This document shows positions 52,823 through 62,787 of a stretch of DNA of 64,000 nt, in pieces. The position numbers and the translations under genes are program-made. The notes under the pieces were generated by a model. That model was not told the origin of the DNA, searched no databases, and worked only from the letters and a program-made list of their open reading frames with translations. Numbering within the stretch: the stretch's first letter is position 1; each line of letters starts with the position of its first letter. Location: NCBI GenBank assembly GCA_046160625.1, contig JBJXGZ010000155.1:26281-90280 (forward strand), in the 5' to 3' direction. Source of the DNA: M3007 sp046160625. GTDB lineage: Bacteria; Bacteroidota; Bacteroidia; Chitinophagales; Saprospiraceae.

Positions 52823-53965
52823 CTATACTGGAAGTGTCAGAAATGAAGTAAAATTGTCTGGTGTAATCCCGGCAAAATCATACGCAGTATAAGCCGAGGC
52901 AAATGCTGTAGGCGCTGTAGGTTTGCGCTTGAAATTCCATTTTATTTCAAATGCTTCAATACGACCGTTGCTTTCTTCAAGGTAATCTATTTCTTGTCCC
53001 TGCTTGGTGCGCCAAAAATAAGTATTGACAAAATGACGCCGCGCGTAGCGATTGCGCTTTAAACGTTCACTGATCAAGAAATTCTCCCATAAAGCCCCTT
53101 TGTCTTGCCGCAGCGAAAGCGGTGAAAAATTTCCGATCAATGCATTTCGGATGCCATTGTCATAAAAATATATCTTGCGCGTCGTGGAGATTTCATTACG
53201 CAAATTGCGGTTAAAAGGCCCAAGTCGAAAAATGATATAAGCTTGTTCCAATGCCGTAATGTAATTGGAAATGGTCTGCTTGTCTACTTTCAATAACCCT
53301 GAAAGTTCATTGTACGAAACCTCCGAACCTACCTGTAGTGCGAGTGCTTGAAGCAATTGCACCAAGAGTTCAGGCTTTCTGATGGGTGCAAACGAAAGTA
53401 GGTCTCGATAAAGGTTGTCCGAGGCCAGTCCAGCCAGAACCTCTTGCTCTTTTCCAGGCTGGGTGAGTACTTCGGGGTACATACCGAAGATCAAACGTTG
53501 TTCCAAACCACTTTCCGCAGCAAACAATCCCGTATGTGCCACCCACTCCTGCCAACACACGGGATATAAGTAGAACTCCATCTTGCGCCCTGTTAGTGGT
53601 TCATTGATTTGGTTGGCTAGCTCAAAAGACGAAGATCCGGTAGCAATCACCCGCGTTTGGGGGAATTGGTCTGCCATCAGTTTAAGTGTAATGCCTATAT
53701 TTCGGATACGTTGGGCTTCGTCCAGTACCAACAGGTCATTACCTTCCATTATTGGCCGCAAATCTTCTATACCTACATCGGTGAGTCGAGTGCGCACGGT
53801 AGGGTCATCGCCTGTGAGATAGAGGGTTTTGCCTTCAAATTGTGTAGCTAACCTACGTACTAAAGTAGTTTTTCCGGTTTGGCGAGGCCCTAATAATAAC
53901 AGTAGTTTGCGGTGGTCAGCACGAAGGTTTTCAGCAATATACGGTTCGATGTAACGATTTATCAT
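52823..53965 (-). CDS. AAA ATPase with DUF4143 C-terminal domain
   Basis: The product has 380 residues from ATG 53965; a TTG eight codons upstream was rejected. GPRQTGKTT at 26-34 is the Walker A, LLVLDEAQRI the Walker B, and ATGSSSFELAN the sensor 1 region of AAA_14 ATPases. DUF4143 follows from about 190 with KVDKQTISNYITALEQAYI (winged helix-like) and DYLEESNGRIEAFEIKW near the end, which resembles a PD-(D/E)XK-like core. Proteins of this type are often linked to mobile or defence regions, but a function has not been proved for most. It lies within the TIR-element cluster. Confidence 0.88.
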   Translation of the reverse strand: MINRYIEPYIAENLRADHRKLLLLLGPRQTGKTTLVRRLATQFEGKTLYLTGDDPTVRTRLTDVGIEDLRPIMEGNDLLVLDEAQRIRNIGITLKLMADQFPQTRVIATGSSSFELANQINEPLTGRKMEFYLYPVCWQEWVAHTGLFAAESGLEQRLIFGMYPEVLTQPGKEQEVLAGLASDNLYRDLLSFAPIRKPELLVQLLQALALQVGSEVSYNELSGLLKVDKQTISNYITALEQAYIIFRLGPFNRNLRNEISTTRKIYFYDNGIRNALIGNFSPLSLRQDKGALWENFLISERLKRNRYARRHFVNTYFWRTKQGQEIDYLEESNGRIEAFEIKWNFKRKPTAPTAFASAYTAYDFAGITPDNFTSFLTLPV

Positions 53966-54054
53966 ACTTTTAGTGATTACGATCCCCAAAAGTACATCTT
54001 TTTAGGGAATACAACCGCCAAAAAATGCTCTTGTCGGCATCCTCGCCAACAACA

Positions 54055-54158
54055 TTTTGCCTCGCCAGGTCTTCTTGCTTGCCTCGCTCCCAAATCCCAA
54101 GCACGGCGCTGGGCTTGGGATCTTTGTTCATGTAGCAGGGAAACCTGGCAAGGCAGCG
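54055..54158. mobile_element. TIR-element copy 4 (internally deleted)
   Basis: TTTTGCCTCGCCAGGTCTTC at 54055-54074 mirrors AAACCTGGCAAGGCAGCG at about 54141-54158. Inside there is only the hairpin ATCCCAAGCACGGC with GCTGGGCTTGGGAT (about 54092-54122). The core with the -7-like site is missing. Confidence 0.6.
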
Positions 54159-54235
54159 TGTGCAAGAGGCGGAAAAGCCCCCCCCGCTTAAAATCTTTGT
54201 CCAGGCATACGGAAGACCGCCAATGCGAAACTGCC

Positions 54236-54243
54236 TATCTTTA
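54236..54243 (+). promoter_or_regulatory. Possible -7 element before T9SS protein
   Basis: TATCTTTA differs from TAnnTTTG at the last base and lies 33 bp before ATG 54277. The upstream element is not clear. Confidence 0.3.
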
Positions 54244-54276
54244 CCGCCCGTTTCGCTATAACACAAAACTACTTTT

Positions 54277-57200
54277 ATGCTCCGTCTGTTATCCCTCGCT
54301 TTCGTTTGCGCTGGTTTTCTGATTTGCCCCAACGCCCTGTTTGCCCAATGGGAAGAAGTCCCCAGTTATGAATGGCGTGAGGCCATGCAAATTGATAGCT
54401 TCCAAAACCGGATTTTCATGCTGGACGACCGCGGTATCCTGTACCGGTCCGACAACCACGGCTTGCGCTGGAAAGCCCTGCAGCCCGGCGGTTCTACGCT
54501 GGATGAAGTGGAAGCCTTTGCCGGCACCGGTCAGGTGTTTCTGGTGTATTGCGCGTCGGGAGACATCTGGCGCAGCGAGGATCTGGGCGAGAGCTGGACC
54601 CTGTTAATCAAGACCACGCCTCCCTTGCTAAATTATACAAGCAGCCTTGTGGCAGTGGGTGGACAGTTTTTCCTATCCAATGCTTCCGCTGCGCAAAAGT
54701 TAGACGCCGTAACAGGACAACTAACCACCGTGCTCAGCGTTCCCAATAGTCATATTAATCTGGCCGTTACCGGAAACGAGATTTGGGCGACCGGTGTCGG
54801 AGCAGCGCCACGCATGTCGCCCGACCTGGACAAACCTGGATCAGTTATCCCAATTTAAGTCCGCTCGAAATGGGCTTTCAGGGCGATACCGTTTGGGTGC
54901 TCCAATACTATTCCAATAACCACCGGATTGTCTATTTTTTAAAAAGCGATCCGACGCATCAACTCACCGTGATTCCGTTGCCCGCCGATGCCGTGTCCAA
55001 TGGATGGAACAGGTTGTCGGTTGCCGGCGGCAAATTGTATTACAGTTACCTGGGCCGTACCTCGGTGTACGATCCTGTAAACCAAATCTGGCAGAATTCG
55101 ATACCCTACTGGAAAAACCTGCGTGTAGGCAAAATTTGGTCTGACGGCAGTTTTCAGTTTGTGCTGACGACGGAAGGTCCGGCCCGGCAACATCCGGATA
55201 CCGGCACCTGGAGCCTTTGCAATTCGGGGATACTTCGCTTACCCAATGATCCCCCGCTGTTCATGAGCACGGGCCGTCATTTGTTCATGTATGACGATTT
55301 TGACATAGCCGGCAAAGGGGGCGTTTTGTTGCCCGGGCCGTCGCCGGTGTGGGTGACGCCAGAGCGTCTGTTTGGCACCAGTATCAGCCAAACGGATAGC
55401 GGCTACTATGCCTGGGACGACTCCTCGCGCTTCTGGCGTTCCGATGCGCAGCTCCGCGAATGGACCTATGTGGGCACGGGGCCGACGTTGTTTTCGCCGC
55501 AATTCTACGGTCAGGTATTCGGCTCCGGCGATACGCTATATGCCTGCCGCTCCGACGCGCGCCTGTTGCGCAGCCTTGACGGCGGTGTCAACTGGGCCCT
55601 GTATTCCGGGCTACCCAACGAAAGTAACTGGGAGCGCTTGTTACTCATCAATGGCACGCAGGTATTCTACATAAACGAGTTCAAACAAGTGAAATACCTG
55701 AATACGGAATTCAACCAGGGTTTGTGGTACACGCAGGGAACAGTGACCGGGACCAGTCGTTGGCTGGATATGTTGGGCTCGATCCTGTACACACATTCTT
55801 CCGGAAAAATCAGCGTATCCGGTGATATGGGGTTCACCTGGACGGACTGGAATTTGGTGGATAAAACCGGCACGAAAATTCCAAATTCGTATTCAGAAGT
55901 ATGCGAAGCCGGCGTATTCGTGATCGCTTCCAATACCGCCCCTCCGGGTCAGGTTTATCCGGGTTTGTATTACGCCCCCGAAGTGGGTGATACTATGGTG
56001 CGCTTGTCTTTCCCGCCCTTCGATACCCTTCCACTCGGTCCCGAGACCAACAAGTTGTCCAGCATCAAATACGTCGACGGCTACCTGTATATCAGTATGT
56101 CGAAAGGCCAGATCTACCGCCAGGCCTTCGCAGCCCAACAGGCATACAGTTACAGCGGCGACATGTGGCTGGACGAAAACGACAACGGTCTGCGGGAGCC
56201 CGACGAAAACCCCATGCCCAACGTGGTGGTGCGGCGCGGCAAATACCATTTCGGCGTCACCAATGCGCTGGGGCGTTACACGATCCTCGACGACCTCGAC
56301 CCCGACACCATACGCGTGGCGGCAGCCTGGAAAAACTGGAAAATCACGCCGCGTTTCCATCCCCTCACGGCGCCCGCCGACAGTTTTGACTTTATCTTCC
56401 GGACGCCGAACTACCGCGATTTTTCGATCGGGCAAGCCCTGTTCCCCGTGCTGAAACCGGGAAAACCCTCGTTTGTGCAGCTGCATTGGAAAAACAAAAG
56501 CAAAGCCAACGATGCCACTATCCGCTGGGCGCCGCCCCTCGACCATGTTTCCATCATCGAATACCAGACGACGCCGGATGCTTTTTCGGGCGACACGGCG
56601 ATCTGGAACCTGCCCCAACAGCTGCCCTACAGTGAAGGGGATATTTACATCGCCATAGAAACGCATACCGATGAACCTGCGGGCGCCCCGGTATTTTTCT
56701 GGGCGGAAATATCGCCGATCACTCCAGACGACGCGCCGGAAGACAACGTTGATACCGCCACAACGGTGGTGTATGCGTCTTTCGACCCCAACGACAAAAC
56801 CGTGAAACCGGACGTGTACAGCACCGCCGACCTCGCTCAGGGCCGCCCGCTGACCTACACCGTGCGGTTTCAAAATACGGGCAACTACCCGGCGTCTCTG
56901 GTGTACATCCGCGATACCCTCGATGCGGGCCTGGATTTGAATACCCTGGAAGTGCTGAGCGCGAGCCATCCGTACAGCTGGCGGTTCATCGGCGACCGCG
57001 TGGCGGAGTTTTTGTTCGACCCCATCAACCTGCCCGATTCGCTGCATAACGAGCCAGCCAGCCACGGGTTTATCAAGTATTCGATTCGCCCCGACAGCCT
57101 GCTTCAATTGGGCGATCGGCTGCACAACAAGGCCTATATTTATTTCGATTTTAACGCCCCAGTGCAAACGAATACCGTGGAAACGACCATTGCTTCGCCG

Positions 57201-57473
57201 CCGCCGGTGTCGACACGGCAGCCGTCACCTATGCTTTTGCAACTTAGCCCCAACCCAACGGGCGGCCTCGTGTGGGTGTTCGCGCCGGAGGAACTGGCGA
57301 ACCTGAGCATTCTGGATGCTACCGGACGAAGGGTTATGGACGTAAAACTACCAGAAGTTGGATCTGTGGCCGGTTTCCGGATTGACCTGGGCCATTTACC
57401 GGCGGGTGTGTATTTCCTGCAGGGGCAGACTCGCCGGGCCGGGCCGGTGATAGGCCGGGTGGTGCGGCAATAA
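54277..57473 (+). CDS. T9SS-secreted multidomain protein, interrupted by one frameshift
   Basis: The reading frame from ATG 54277 begins with a signal peptide (LLSLAFVCAGFLICPNALFAQ) and BNR-like repeats (YRSDNHGLRWKAL, WRSEDLGESWTLL). It breaks near 54828, where restoring one G in GACCTGGACAAACC would give DLGQTWISY, another Asp-box. In the second frame follow more BNR-like blades, an SdrD-type B domain (DMWLDENDNGLREPDENPMP), a DUF7619-like domain (FDPNDKTVKPDVYS) and a sorting domain from about 57230 (LLQLSPNPTGGLVWV). Apart from the one base the gene is intact over 3.2 kb. This could be a sequencing error or a very recent mutation; translated as it stands, the export signal for T9SS would be lost. 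Confidence 0.85.
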
Positions 57474-57578
57474 GCCTGCACCGGAAAGAACCAATCTCGC
57501 CTTTCAGGTAGCTGCCAAACTGTGGCGGTCGCAAAAATTAACAATCACAAATTTTACCATCAAAATCAAAATAGCACC

Positions 57579-57845
57579 ATGTTAGAGCACAAGGATTACG
57601 CTGAATTGACACTTGAAGAATTGTTGACAGAAGAAAAAAATCTTAAAAAAAGGGAAACCATTTCCAGGGTATTGATAGGAGTTGCGATAGGCATTCTGGT
57701 TTACGGCATTGTGAAAAAAGGTTTTGGTTTCCTCCACATTTTTTTGCCTTCAGGTTTGATTTATATATTTTATAAAGATTCAGAAAAAAACAAAGAAAAG
57801 ATTAGCCAAGTCCGAACAGAAATTAATGCTAGGAATACAAAGTAG
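57579..57845 (+). CDS. Small membrane protein of unknown function
   Basis: The product has 88 residues from ATG 57579; earlier in-frame codons are not a plausible start. A charged helix (LTLEELLTEEKNLKKRE) precedes two hydrophobic segments (VLIGVAIGILVYGIV and GFLHIFLPSGLIYIFY) and a basic, coiled tail (KNKEKISQVRTEINARNTK). No family was recognised. It lies between the T9SS gene and TIR-element copy 3. Confidence 0.55.
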   Translation: MLEHKDYAELTLEELLTEEKNLKKRETISRVLIGVAIGILVYGIVKKGFGFLHIFLPSGLIYIFYKDSEKNKEKISQVRTEINARNTK

Positions 57846-57866
57846 GCGGATTCAAGCAATATGAAG

Positions 57867-58090
57867 TTTTTGCCTCATTTGGTCTTCCTGCATGCCTCCC
57901 CCAAAATCCCAAGCCCAACTCCGCGCTTGTGTCTTTTGATCAAGCGCTATAAGGGGCAGTACTAAGGCACAGAAAATCAGCACTTTAGATTAACTTTTGC
58001 CGCTTGCCGTAGGGGCGTTTGGTCATAAGACAGAAGCCCAGCGCTGCGCTTGGAGTCCTTGTTTAGGCATAAGAAAGACCTCGCAAACCT
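57867..58090. mobile_element. TIR-element copy 3 (about 220 bp)
   Basis: The left end TTTTGCCTCATTTGGTCTTC starts at 57867 and the right end GAAAGACCTCGCAAACC lies at about 58073-58089. The inner arms CGCGCTTGTGTCTTTTGATC and GGTCATAAGACAGAAGCCCA are partly mutated. The core CAGAAAATCAGCACTTTAG with TAACTTTTG is present. It fills most of the gap before the M48 gene. Confidence 0.7.
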
Positions 58091-58181
58091 AAATTTTACC
58101 CTCCTTTGCGTTAGCGTGCGTTCGGCTTGGTATTTGTACGTTTCGCGCCAGTGGACGGAAAATCTAAACCACTTAATTTAT

Positions 58182-60203
58182 ATGAATCGTATTATAGTTT
58201 TACTAATTGTGTTTTTGCCCACCTGGGGAGTAGCCCAAACTACTTTCAAATTTGGCCGAAAAATAACGGACACATTGCCAGAAAGATTTCAACTCAACAC
58301 CTATCGCTTGAGAGAGCATATTTATAACGGCATACCCGCCGAACTTAAAACCGGGTTGAATGAGCGGACCTGCTATCGGTTTGCAGATAATGCGGCCATT
58401 GGTTTAATCAGCACATTCTCCAGAGGTGAAATTTATGCCGATTGGCCAGAGCTGGAAGCTTACCTCAATGAGGTTTTGCAAAAAGTAATACCGCCTGAAT
58501 TGGAAAAAGACAGCGTCATACATGCTTATTTGGTGAAAGATGGCCATTTTAATGCGTCCATGACACCTTTCGGAATTATGTATGTAAATATTGGCTTATT
58601 GGTTGATATGCCTTCTGAAGCTTCGTTGGCCGCAATTTTTTCGCATGAATTGGCGCATTATTACTTGCGCCATTCTTTAAAAAGGTTCATTAAAGAGGAA
58701 AATAAAGATTTTGAAAGGGTATTCCTCAAAACCAATCGCAGTAAATTTTCGGTCCAGAATGAATTCCAGGCCGATTCGTTGGGGATTGTTTGGATGAAAC
58801 GGTCACCGTATGGGGCAAAAGGGGTTCGTGGAGGTATCAATGCTATGCTACGGCTTGCCAAAAAACGATTGTTGGGTATGGAAGAGACCTGGGAACTCAC
58901 GGAAACAACGCATCCTGTTCCTGAACGAAGAATGGCCCAAATGGATTCAATCATTCAAAAAAAAGGTGATGATGGCGGCGTGGATTTTTTAGTAAGTCAG
59001 CAAAAATTCATGTCCTTTCGCGAAAGTGCCAAATCCGAGATTTTGCGTTGTCATTTATTCAATCTGGATTATGATGAATGCATTGAAAAAGCCTTTAGGT
59101 TCCATATTCAGGACCCCAATAATGCCGAATACGTCTATTATTTATTGGAAGGGATTCGTCGTAAATGCTATTTCAATAGTGATTTTTGGAAGAAAAAATT
59201 TATTGTTGATAATTATTTTACCGAAATAATAAAAACCAACCGGCGATATAAAGAAAAAATAAAAACCAATGTTTTTACCAATATTCCTACCAATATCCTT
59301 GGGATGTCTGAGGAGGAAGTAAGCCAAATGCAGGCTCGTTTTTATTGGGAGGGTGAAGTCAAATTTGAAACCTATGAGGAGGCTTTTGATTTTTTTTGCC
59401 AGGTGGGAGCACTTTTTGACGAACCGGAGTGTATTTTATCCAATGCGTTGAGTATCAATAATAATATCGAGCTCCGCAATTCGCTTTTGAAAAAATATTT
59501 GTCCCACAAAAAAATCCAAAACCGTGCGTTCGCAAGTGCTTTGCTTGATGGCAGCATCTTAAACAGTCTGCCCAATAAAAAACTAACCATTCTGTGCGAC
59601 TGGTACACCACGGTCCGACAAGGCTCGGAAGAGATATATGTTCGCAATGAAAAAATATCCAGCGAAAATCATTTTAGTGATATTATGCTTCCTATTTTGC
59701 AAGAATATCCGGAGCGGATATTTTTAGATTGGGGGACATTGCAGCGGTACCAAATCCGCGAGTATGAATTATTTAGGGAGTTGAAAGAAATCGCGTTGAA
59801 AAGGCTGATCAACAAAGGGGAAAAACCGACCATATATTCGTTGGATCCTCGCTATTGGGAATTGATGTTCCAACACGGTGTCAATGAAATTGAGTTTATT
59901 GATTTCAGTTATTACGATGTGCGAAAGGGTAGCACGACCTTGGAGTCGTACAAAGAAATTATCTCCACGAGCATTACCGATTTAATGGCGGAGGAAAAAC
60001 GAAGTCGTTTTATGGATACCCGCATCGCCACCATTCGCGCTGTCCCAAACGGAATTCTCAAATGGACTTATTACGGCCTGGAAGGTGAAGTGCCCTATAA
60101 ACAAACTGGGAAAGAAGGGATTGTAGAGTATCTAAAGGATAATCTGAAGCGCTATGACAAAGAATTAAAAAAATTAGATCGGGACTTTGGGAAGATAGAT
60201 TGA
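58182..60203 (+). CDS. Secreted M48-family metalloprotease
   Basis: The product has 673 residues from ATG 58182; an upstream frame lies in repeat sequence. After a signal peptide (IIVLLIVFLPTWGVAQ), HELAH at 155-159 is the zinc site, and NEFQADSLG supplies Glu194 as the third ligand, as in BepA/LoiP-like M48 proteases. VNIGLLVDMPSEASLAAIFS before the motif is typical of the family. The long C-terminal part is helical (about 300-670) and has no TPR repeat that I can define. It probably works in the periplasm or at the outer membrane. The AT-rich coding sequence matches the neighbouring protease gene. Confidence 0.88.
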   Translation: MNRIIVLLIVFLPTWGVAQTTFKFGRKITDTLPERFQLNTYRLREHIYNGIPAELKTGLNERTCYRFADNAAIGLISTFSRGEIYADWPELEAYLNEVLQKVIPPELEKDSVIHAYLVKDGHFNASMTPFGIMYVNIGLLVDMPSEASLAAIFSHELAHYYLRHSLKRFIKEENKDFERVFLKTNRSKFSVQNEFQADSLGIVWMKRSPYGAKGVRGGINAMLRLAKKRLLGMEETWELTETTHPVPERRMAQMDSIIQKKGDDGGVDFLVSQQKFMSFRESAKSEILRCHLFNLDYDECIEKAFRFHIQDPNNAEYVYYLLEGIRRKCYFNSDFWKKKFIVDNYFTEIIKTNRRYKEKIKTNVFTNIPTNILGMSEEEVSQMQARFYWEGEVKFETYEEAFDFFCQVGALFDEPECILSNALSINNNIELRNSLLKKYLSHKKIQNRAFASALLDGSILNSLPNKKLTILCDWYTTVRQGSEEIYVRNEKISSENHFSDIMLPILQEYPERIFLDWGTLQRYQIREYELFRELKEIALKRLINKGEKPTIYSLDPRYWELMFQHGVNEIEFIDFSYYDVRKGSTTLESYKEIISTSITDLMAEEKRSRFMDTRIATIRAVPNGILKWTYYGLEGEVPYKQTGKEGIVEYLKDNLKRYDKELKKLDRDFGKID

Positions 60204-60224
60204 TGATATTTAAGTATTTAGAGT

Positions 60225-60300
60225 GCTTGGTTTAAATCTCAAGCCCAGCGCCGCGCTTGTGTCTTTTGTTTAGGCATAGGAAAGACCAGGCAAGGCAGAA
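60225..60300. mobile_element. TIR-element copy 5 (right half)
   Basis: AAGCCCAGCGCCGCGCTTGT at about 60241 followed by GTCTTTTGTTTAGGCATAG and AAAGACCAGGCAAGGCAGAA (60281-60300) match the right half of the family. The terminal repeat overlaps the 3' end of the acetyltransferase gene and supplies its stop codon. Confidence 0.7.
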
Positions 60301-60788
60301 GTAGCACTCAACCGATACACAAACGTATCGTCTCCCCCAAAGCTTCGCCGCTCCACAAATTCGAAGCCCAGCCGCTCGTAAAAACGATGCGCGGCAGTAT
60401 TGGAAGCCAGGGGGTCAATCAGTACCGCTGTGACCGCCGGGTCGGTAAAGCATCGTTCGAGTGCGAGCCGCATTATTGCTGTGCCATAGCCTTTGCCGGT
60501 GTCTGACGCTTCCCCAATCCATATATCAATGGCCCGGAGATTGTCTGGCACATCGCCCCACAAATGCGTTTCCTCTCGCGCGGGGTCAATAATTTGTACA
60601 AATCCAATGGGCCGCCCGTTCAATTCGGCGATCAATTGCTCCCGCCAGTCGGGTGTGCGCAGCAATTCCGTTTCCCAATTCCAGTCGTCATTTGGGTCAG
60701 AATCAATGACATGGGGCTGTTCGTCCCAATGTTGGAGCAGGGGCAAATCTGCTATGGTGGCAGTGCGGAGATTGATATCGTAATTCAT
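60270..60788 (-). CDS. GNAT acetyltransferase, AAC(6')-like
   Basis: The product has 172 residues from ATG 60788; a TTG upstream was rejected. It resembles aminoglycoside 6'-N-acetyltransferases: LRTATIADLPLLQHWDEQPHV at the N-terminus, IDIWIGEASDTGKGYGTAIM with the acetyl-CoA loop, and VLIDPLASNTAAHRFYERLGFE. Such proteins in environmental bacteria may act on other amines, so resistance must not be assumed. The natural end is probably near VYRL; the last dozen residues (SATSALPGLSYA) and the stop are read from the TIR element, a small C-terminal extension caused by the insertion. Confidence 0.85.
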   Translation of the reverse strand: MNYDINLRTATIADLPLLQHWDEQPHVIDSDPNDDWNWETELLRTPDWREQLIAELNGRPIGFVQIIDPAREETHLWGDVPDNLRAIDIWIGEASDTGKGYGTAIMRLALERCFTDPAVTAVLIDPLASNTAAHRFYERLGFEFVERRSFGGDDTFVYRLSATSALPGLSYA

Positions 60789-60896
60789 AAGCGCCTTTAT
60801 TTTAGGTTGGATCAACTGGGGAAAATTTTTCAACCCTCAGGGTAAGGTATTCCACGCATTGGCGATAATGGTGTACACAACTTAAATCACACCATT

Positions 60897-62636
60897 ATGA
60901 ACGCATTTAAAGTAATTTTTTCGCTCCTCTTTTTGACGCTCCTTGCTCAGAACTTGTCAGCACAAGACAAGAAAACTGAACCGAGCTACAAACCCGGTTT
61001 TCAACTTTCCTTCCGTGGAGGGTATGATTTCCCGTTTTACCACAACAACACGCCTTACATTGACTACAAAGGCGGACTCGAACTGGGCGCATCCCTGGAC
61101 TACTACTGGAGGTGGTTTGGTATCGGCGCTGACTTCGACTATCTAAAAAACAAACCTAAAAGCACCTACCCTACCACTCCTTTGACGGTTTTGGGTACTT
61201 CGATTGGTTCTATCAGCAATTTTAGCCTGACGGAGGCGCGCATTACCCGGATGTTTTATGGCCTGGGACCGAGCTTCCGCTACGAACCCAATAACAAATT
61301 TACAGCAGCGCTTACACTCCGGGGGGGCCTCGCGTCCATCAAAGGCGGTAGAACCGAACTGCTGGGAATTCAACCTCCCGCGCATTTGTTAAATTTTCAC
61401 GCTGGTTACGACCTGAAAACGGTATGGTCTGGCAAGGCGCAAGTGCAATTCAATTACTTCTTTAACAAGGTTTTGGGGGTTCATGCTGGCGCATACTACC
61501 TGAGGCATTTCCAGGCCACAGAACTGACCGATGCTACCTATGGCCTTTCTGCAAGCTATATGCCGTTTGAAAACCGGGAAGACAACAATACGATAGACCC
61601 CAATGTACAGGAAACCAGAACGGAAGCCTGTAATTGTGACATTTCATCTATAGGCGCTTTTGCCGGGGTAACTGTAAGACTGGTACCCGCCAAAGGGGAA
61701 AAAGCATGCAACGCTTGCGATGTATTCTCGCTTGCAGTAACGGCCAGGGATAAATTCAGTAAGCAATTGCTGCCCAATACAGATGTGGCTTTGAAAAACA
61801 CCAGCGGGGAAGTCGTCCAAACTGGCACCACCAACAACTTTGGCGTCGTGACATTCAACAATATCATGCCAGACAATTATTCCATTGAGGGAATTCTATA
61901 TGACGTCAATCTCGATGGATCAACTGTGATGAAAAGCGAATTCCAGCCAAACACCACCCTGCAAAAGGAGATTCTTTATTCAGATTCCAATTTTATCCTG
62001 AAAGGGAAAGCGGTTGTTTGCAATTCTGCGACCCCATTGCAAGACGTGACGGTTATTCTCAAAAATACAGATCAGGTAGACATAAAGAATACCATGACCG
62101 ATGCTAAGGGAGCATTCATTTTCCATATAAAGCAAGAATCCAACTACCTGATGTATGGGAAGAAAGAGAATTATTTCTCTCAAATGGAAAAGATTCTTAC
62201 CAGCGATTTCGACAGGAATACGACCCTGTTTATCAAATTGGAAATATGCATGGAAGAAACAGATTGTGAAAATGCCATTCCGCTGAAAAACATCCATTAT
62301 GACCTGGACGAATCCTTCCTTCGTCCAGAGGCCAAAAAAGAACTGAATCGCCTGGTACAATTCATGACTGATAACCCCGGTGTAAACATTGAAGTCCGAT
62401 CGCACACCGATTCAAGAGGTTCCGATAAATACAACGAAACATTGTCGCAGAAGCGGGCCGATGCTGCCGTGGACTATCTGGTATCACAAGGCATAAGCAA
62501 AGATCGCCTGGCAGGCAGAGGTTATGGAGAAACCAAATTGTTGAATGAATGCGCTGACGGCGTTACTTGTTCGGAAGCAAAACACCAATTAAATAGAAGG
62601 ACAGAAATGAAGGTTATCTGCCCACCAAGAAGGTAA
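60897..62636 (+). CDS. OmpA-family protein with N-terminal barrel and regulatory-like domains
   Basis: The 579-residue product has a signal peptide (VIFSLLFLTLLAQNLSAQ). Residues about 30-260 look like an outer-membrane beta-barrel (FQLSFRGGYDFPFYHNN, LELGASLDYYWRWFGIGADF). Two Ig-like domains of the carboxypeptidase-regulatory type follow (about 280-450: NTSGEVVQTGTTNNFGVVTF and FILKGKAVVCNSATPLQDVT). An OmpA domain ends the protein (about 460-579: IPLKNIHYDLDESFLRPEA, EVRSHTDSRGSDKYNETLSQ), with the peptidoglycan-binding Asp and Arg in place. It is likely a structural envelope protein. A 33-bp GCAACG hairpin follows. Confidence 0.87.
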   Translation: MNAFKVIFSLLFLTLLAQNLSAQDKKTEPSYKPGFQLSFRGGYDFPFYHNNTPYIDYKGGLELGASLDYYWRWFGIGADFDYLKNKPKSTYPTTPLTVLGTSIGSISNFSLTEARITRMFYGLGPSFRYEPNNKFTAALTLRGGLASIKGGRTELLGIQPPAHLLNFHAGYDLKTVWSGKAQVQFNYFFNKVLGVHAGAYYLRHFQATELTDATYGLSASYMPFENREDNNTIDPNVQETRTEACNCDISSIGAFAGVTVRLVPAKGEKACNACDVFSLAVTARDKFSKQLLPNTDVALKNTSGEVVQTGTTNNFGVVTFNNIMPDNYSIEGILYDVNLDGSTVMKSEFQPNTTLQKEILYSDSNFILKGKAVVCNSATPLQDVTVILKNTDQVDIKNTMTDAKGAFIFHIKQESNYLMYGKKENYFSQMEKILTSDFDRNTTLFIKLEICMEETDCENAIPLKNIHYDLDESFLRPEAKKELNRLVQFMTDNPGVNIEVRSHTDSRGSDKYNETLSQKRADAAVDYLVSQGISKDRLAGRGYGETKLLNECADGVTCSEAKHQLNRRTEMKVICPPRR

Positions 62637-62671
62637 TTCTCTATTTCAATTTCATAAATACTCGAACGATA

Positions 62672-62755
62672 ATATTTCACGCAACGCCGCAACGGCGCAA
62701 CGTTGAATCACTTGTCACCCAAAACGTTGCGTCGTTGCGTTGTTGCGTGAAATAT
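62672..62755. repeat. GCAACG word hairpin (33-bp arms)
   Basis: The arms 62672-62704 and 62723-62755 (ATATTTCACGCAACG, then GCAACG words, and the complement) pair over 33 bp with three mismatches, two of them G-T. The loop has 18 bases. The same word returns at 63880-64000. Confidence 0.9.
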
Positions 62756-62787
62756 CCTTCACACACTTACTTTTCAAAAACTAAAAA

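Noticed and set aside
55893..57167. 424-codon open frame on the minus strand under the T9SS gene
   Set aside because: Antisense to a coding region with signal, domains and sorting domain; the translation is basic, low in motifs and has no start context.
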